Part shown: positions 63,731 through 64,000 of the stretch, piece after piece
Layout: each line of letters opens with the position of its first letter
How positions within the stretch are numbered: position 1 is the stretch's first letter
Assembly (NCBI GenBank): GCA_008729055.1
Contig: SDUX01000008.1
Span: forward strand, 3,187,756 to 3,251,755
Direction of reading: 5' to 3'
Length of the DNA: 64,000 nucleotides
Source of the DNA: Pyropia haitanensis
Lineage: Eukaryota; Rhodophyta; Bangiophyceae; Bangiales; Bangiaceae
Program-made: the position numbers and the translations under genes
Notes under the pieces: generated by a model
Told to the model about the DNA's origin: nothing
Database searches by the model: none
What the model saw: only the letters and a program-made list of their open reading frames with translations

Positions 63731-64000
63731 ATGCGCCGCCGCCGCCCGTCCCCGCGGCTCGTGACGGTGGCGGCAACGGCGGCGGCGGCGGCGGCGGCGG
63801 CGGTAGCGGCAGCTGTGGTGTGCGCGTCTGGCTGCGCGAGGCTGGCGGCCGGCCAAGCGGTGGCCGCGGCGGGTGCGCCACGACCTGCCGCGGCGGCGGC
63901 GTCGCCGTGGGAGGCAACCCCACGGGTGGCGGCGGGCCACCCGGGCGCGCCGCCGTCAACGTTGCCAAGCCGGCCCGCCTCGCGGTTGCGGCCACCGGGG
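63731..64000 (+). CDS. 5' part of a possible secreted or plastid-targeted protein, cut by the window edge
   Basis: ATG 63731 opens MRRRRPSPRLVTVAATAAAA followed by Ala/Val-rich sequence and VVCASGCARLAAGQ. This is a basic n-region, hydrophobic core and small-residue cleavage site, as in a signal or transit peptide. The frame stays open to the last base. The product is unknown, and an Ala-rich chance frame is possible. Confidence 0.35.
   Translation, partial: MRRRRPSPRLVTVAATAAAAAAAAVAAAVVCASGCARLAAGQAVAAAGAPRPAAAAASPWEATPRVAAGHPGAPPSTLPSRPASRLRPPG

Overview
The window is nuclear DNA from a very GC-rich eukaryote. Coding regions are close to saturated with G or C at third positions, proteins carry long runs of Gly, Ala, Pro and Ser, and spliceosomal introns are few and short (58-386 bp, GT-AG, donors such as GTACGT, GTATGT and GTAGGT). 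This style, the gene set and the transposon type fit best with a bangiophyte red alga (Porphyra/Pyropia-like). That is an inference from composition and gene style, not from a marker gene. Layout of host genes, left to right: DCP2 mRNA-decapping Nudix enzyme (+, 0.8-3.0 kb); a bacterial-type WbpE-like sugar aminotransferase (-, 3.7-5.3 kb, two exons); the U3 snoRNP WD40 protein UTP13 (+, 5.9-9.7 kb); an RBM39/CAPER-like splicing factor (-, 12.3-16.1 kb); a cytochrome P450 with one intron (+, 17.3-19.5 kb); a FAF2/UBXD8-like UBA-UAS-UBX protein (-, 20.2-21.9 kb); a 1,373-residue acidic protein of unknown function with amphipathic repeats (-, 25.5-29.6 kb); and an LRAT/NlpC-P60-like acyltransferase with two introns (-, 32.4-33.4 kb). 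Nothing here looks like an operon. Several neighbouring pairs are divergent or convergent. The centre (35.2-49.1 kb) is a nest of DNA transposons. A 12.3-kb PIF/Harbinger element runs from 35,284 to 47,558, bounded by 19-bp perfect terminal inverted repeats and a TGA target duplication. It carries a Plant_tran-family DDE transposase, a convergent Myb/SANT-like partner gene, and a third long frame. The third frame encodes two copies of a Cys motif followed by 28 tandem 29-residue units, 25 of which contain a PS-x-W-G/A core. That array looks like an Argonaute-hook (GW/WG) platform and is the most unusual thing in the window. The element sits inside an older inverted-repeat element (35,213-48,180), and a degenerate hAT element (48,218-49,086) lies next to it. 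To the right are a triplicated HVRFP/TPFTRRPPP-repeat protein of unknown function (-, 50.2-51.8 kb), a plant-type photolyase-N/alpha-beta-hydrolase fusion (-, 53.4-55.9 kb), a CENP-B/pogo-type DNA-binding protein without a visible transposase core (+, 56.7-59.0 kb), a CitE/CLYBL-like lyase with one intron (-, 59.4-60.8 kb), and the start of a possible secreted protein at the right edge. A recurring feature is that many genes can be read only by changing frame inside a run of 5-21 C or G. Nine of eleven such breaks need exactly one extra base, which points to homopolymer under-calling in the assembly. Coordinates of broken genes therefore span frames. All functional calls come from reading motifs by eye; no database search was run.
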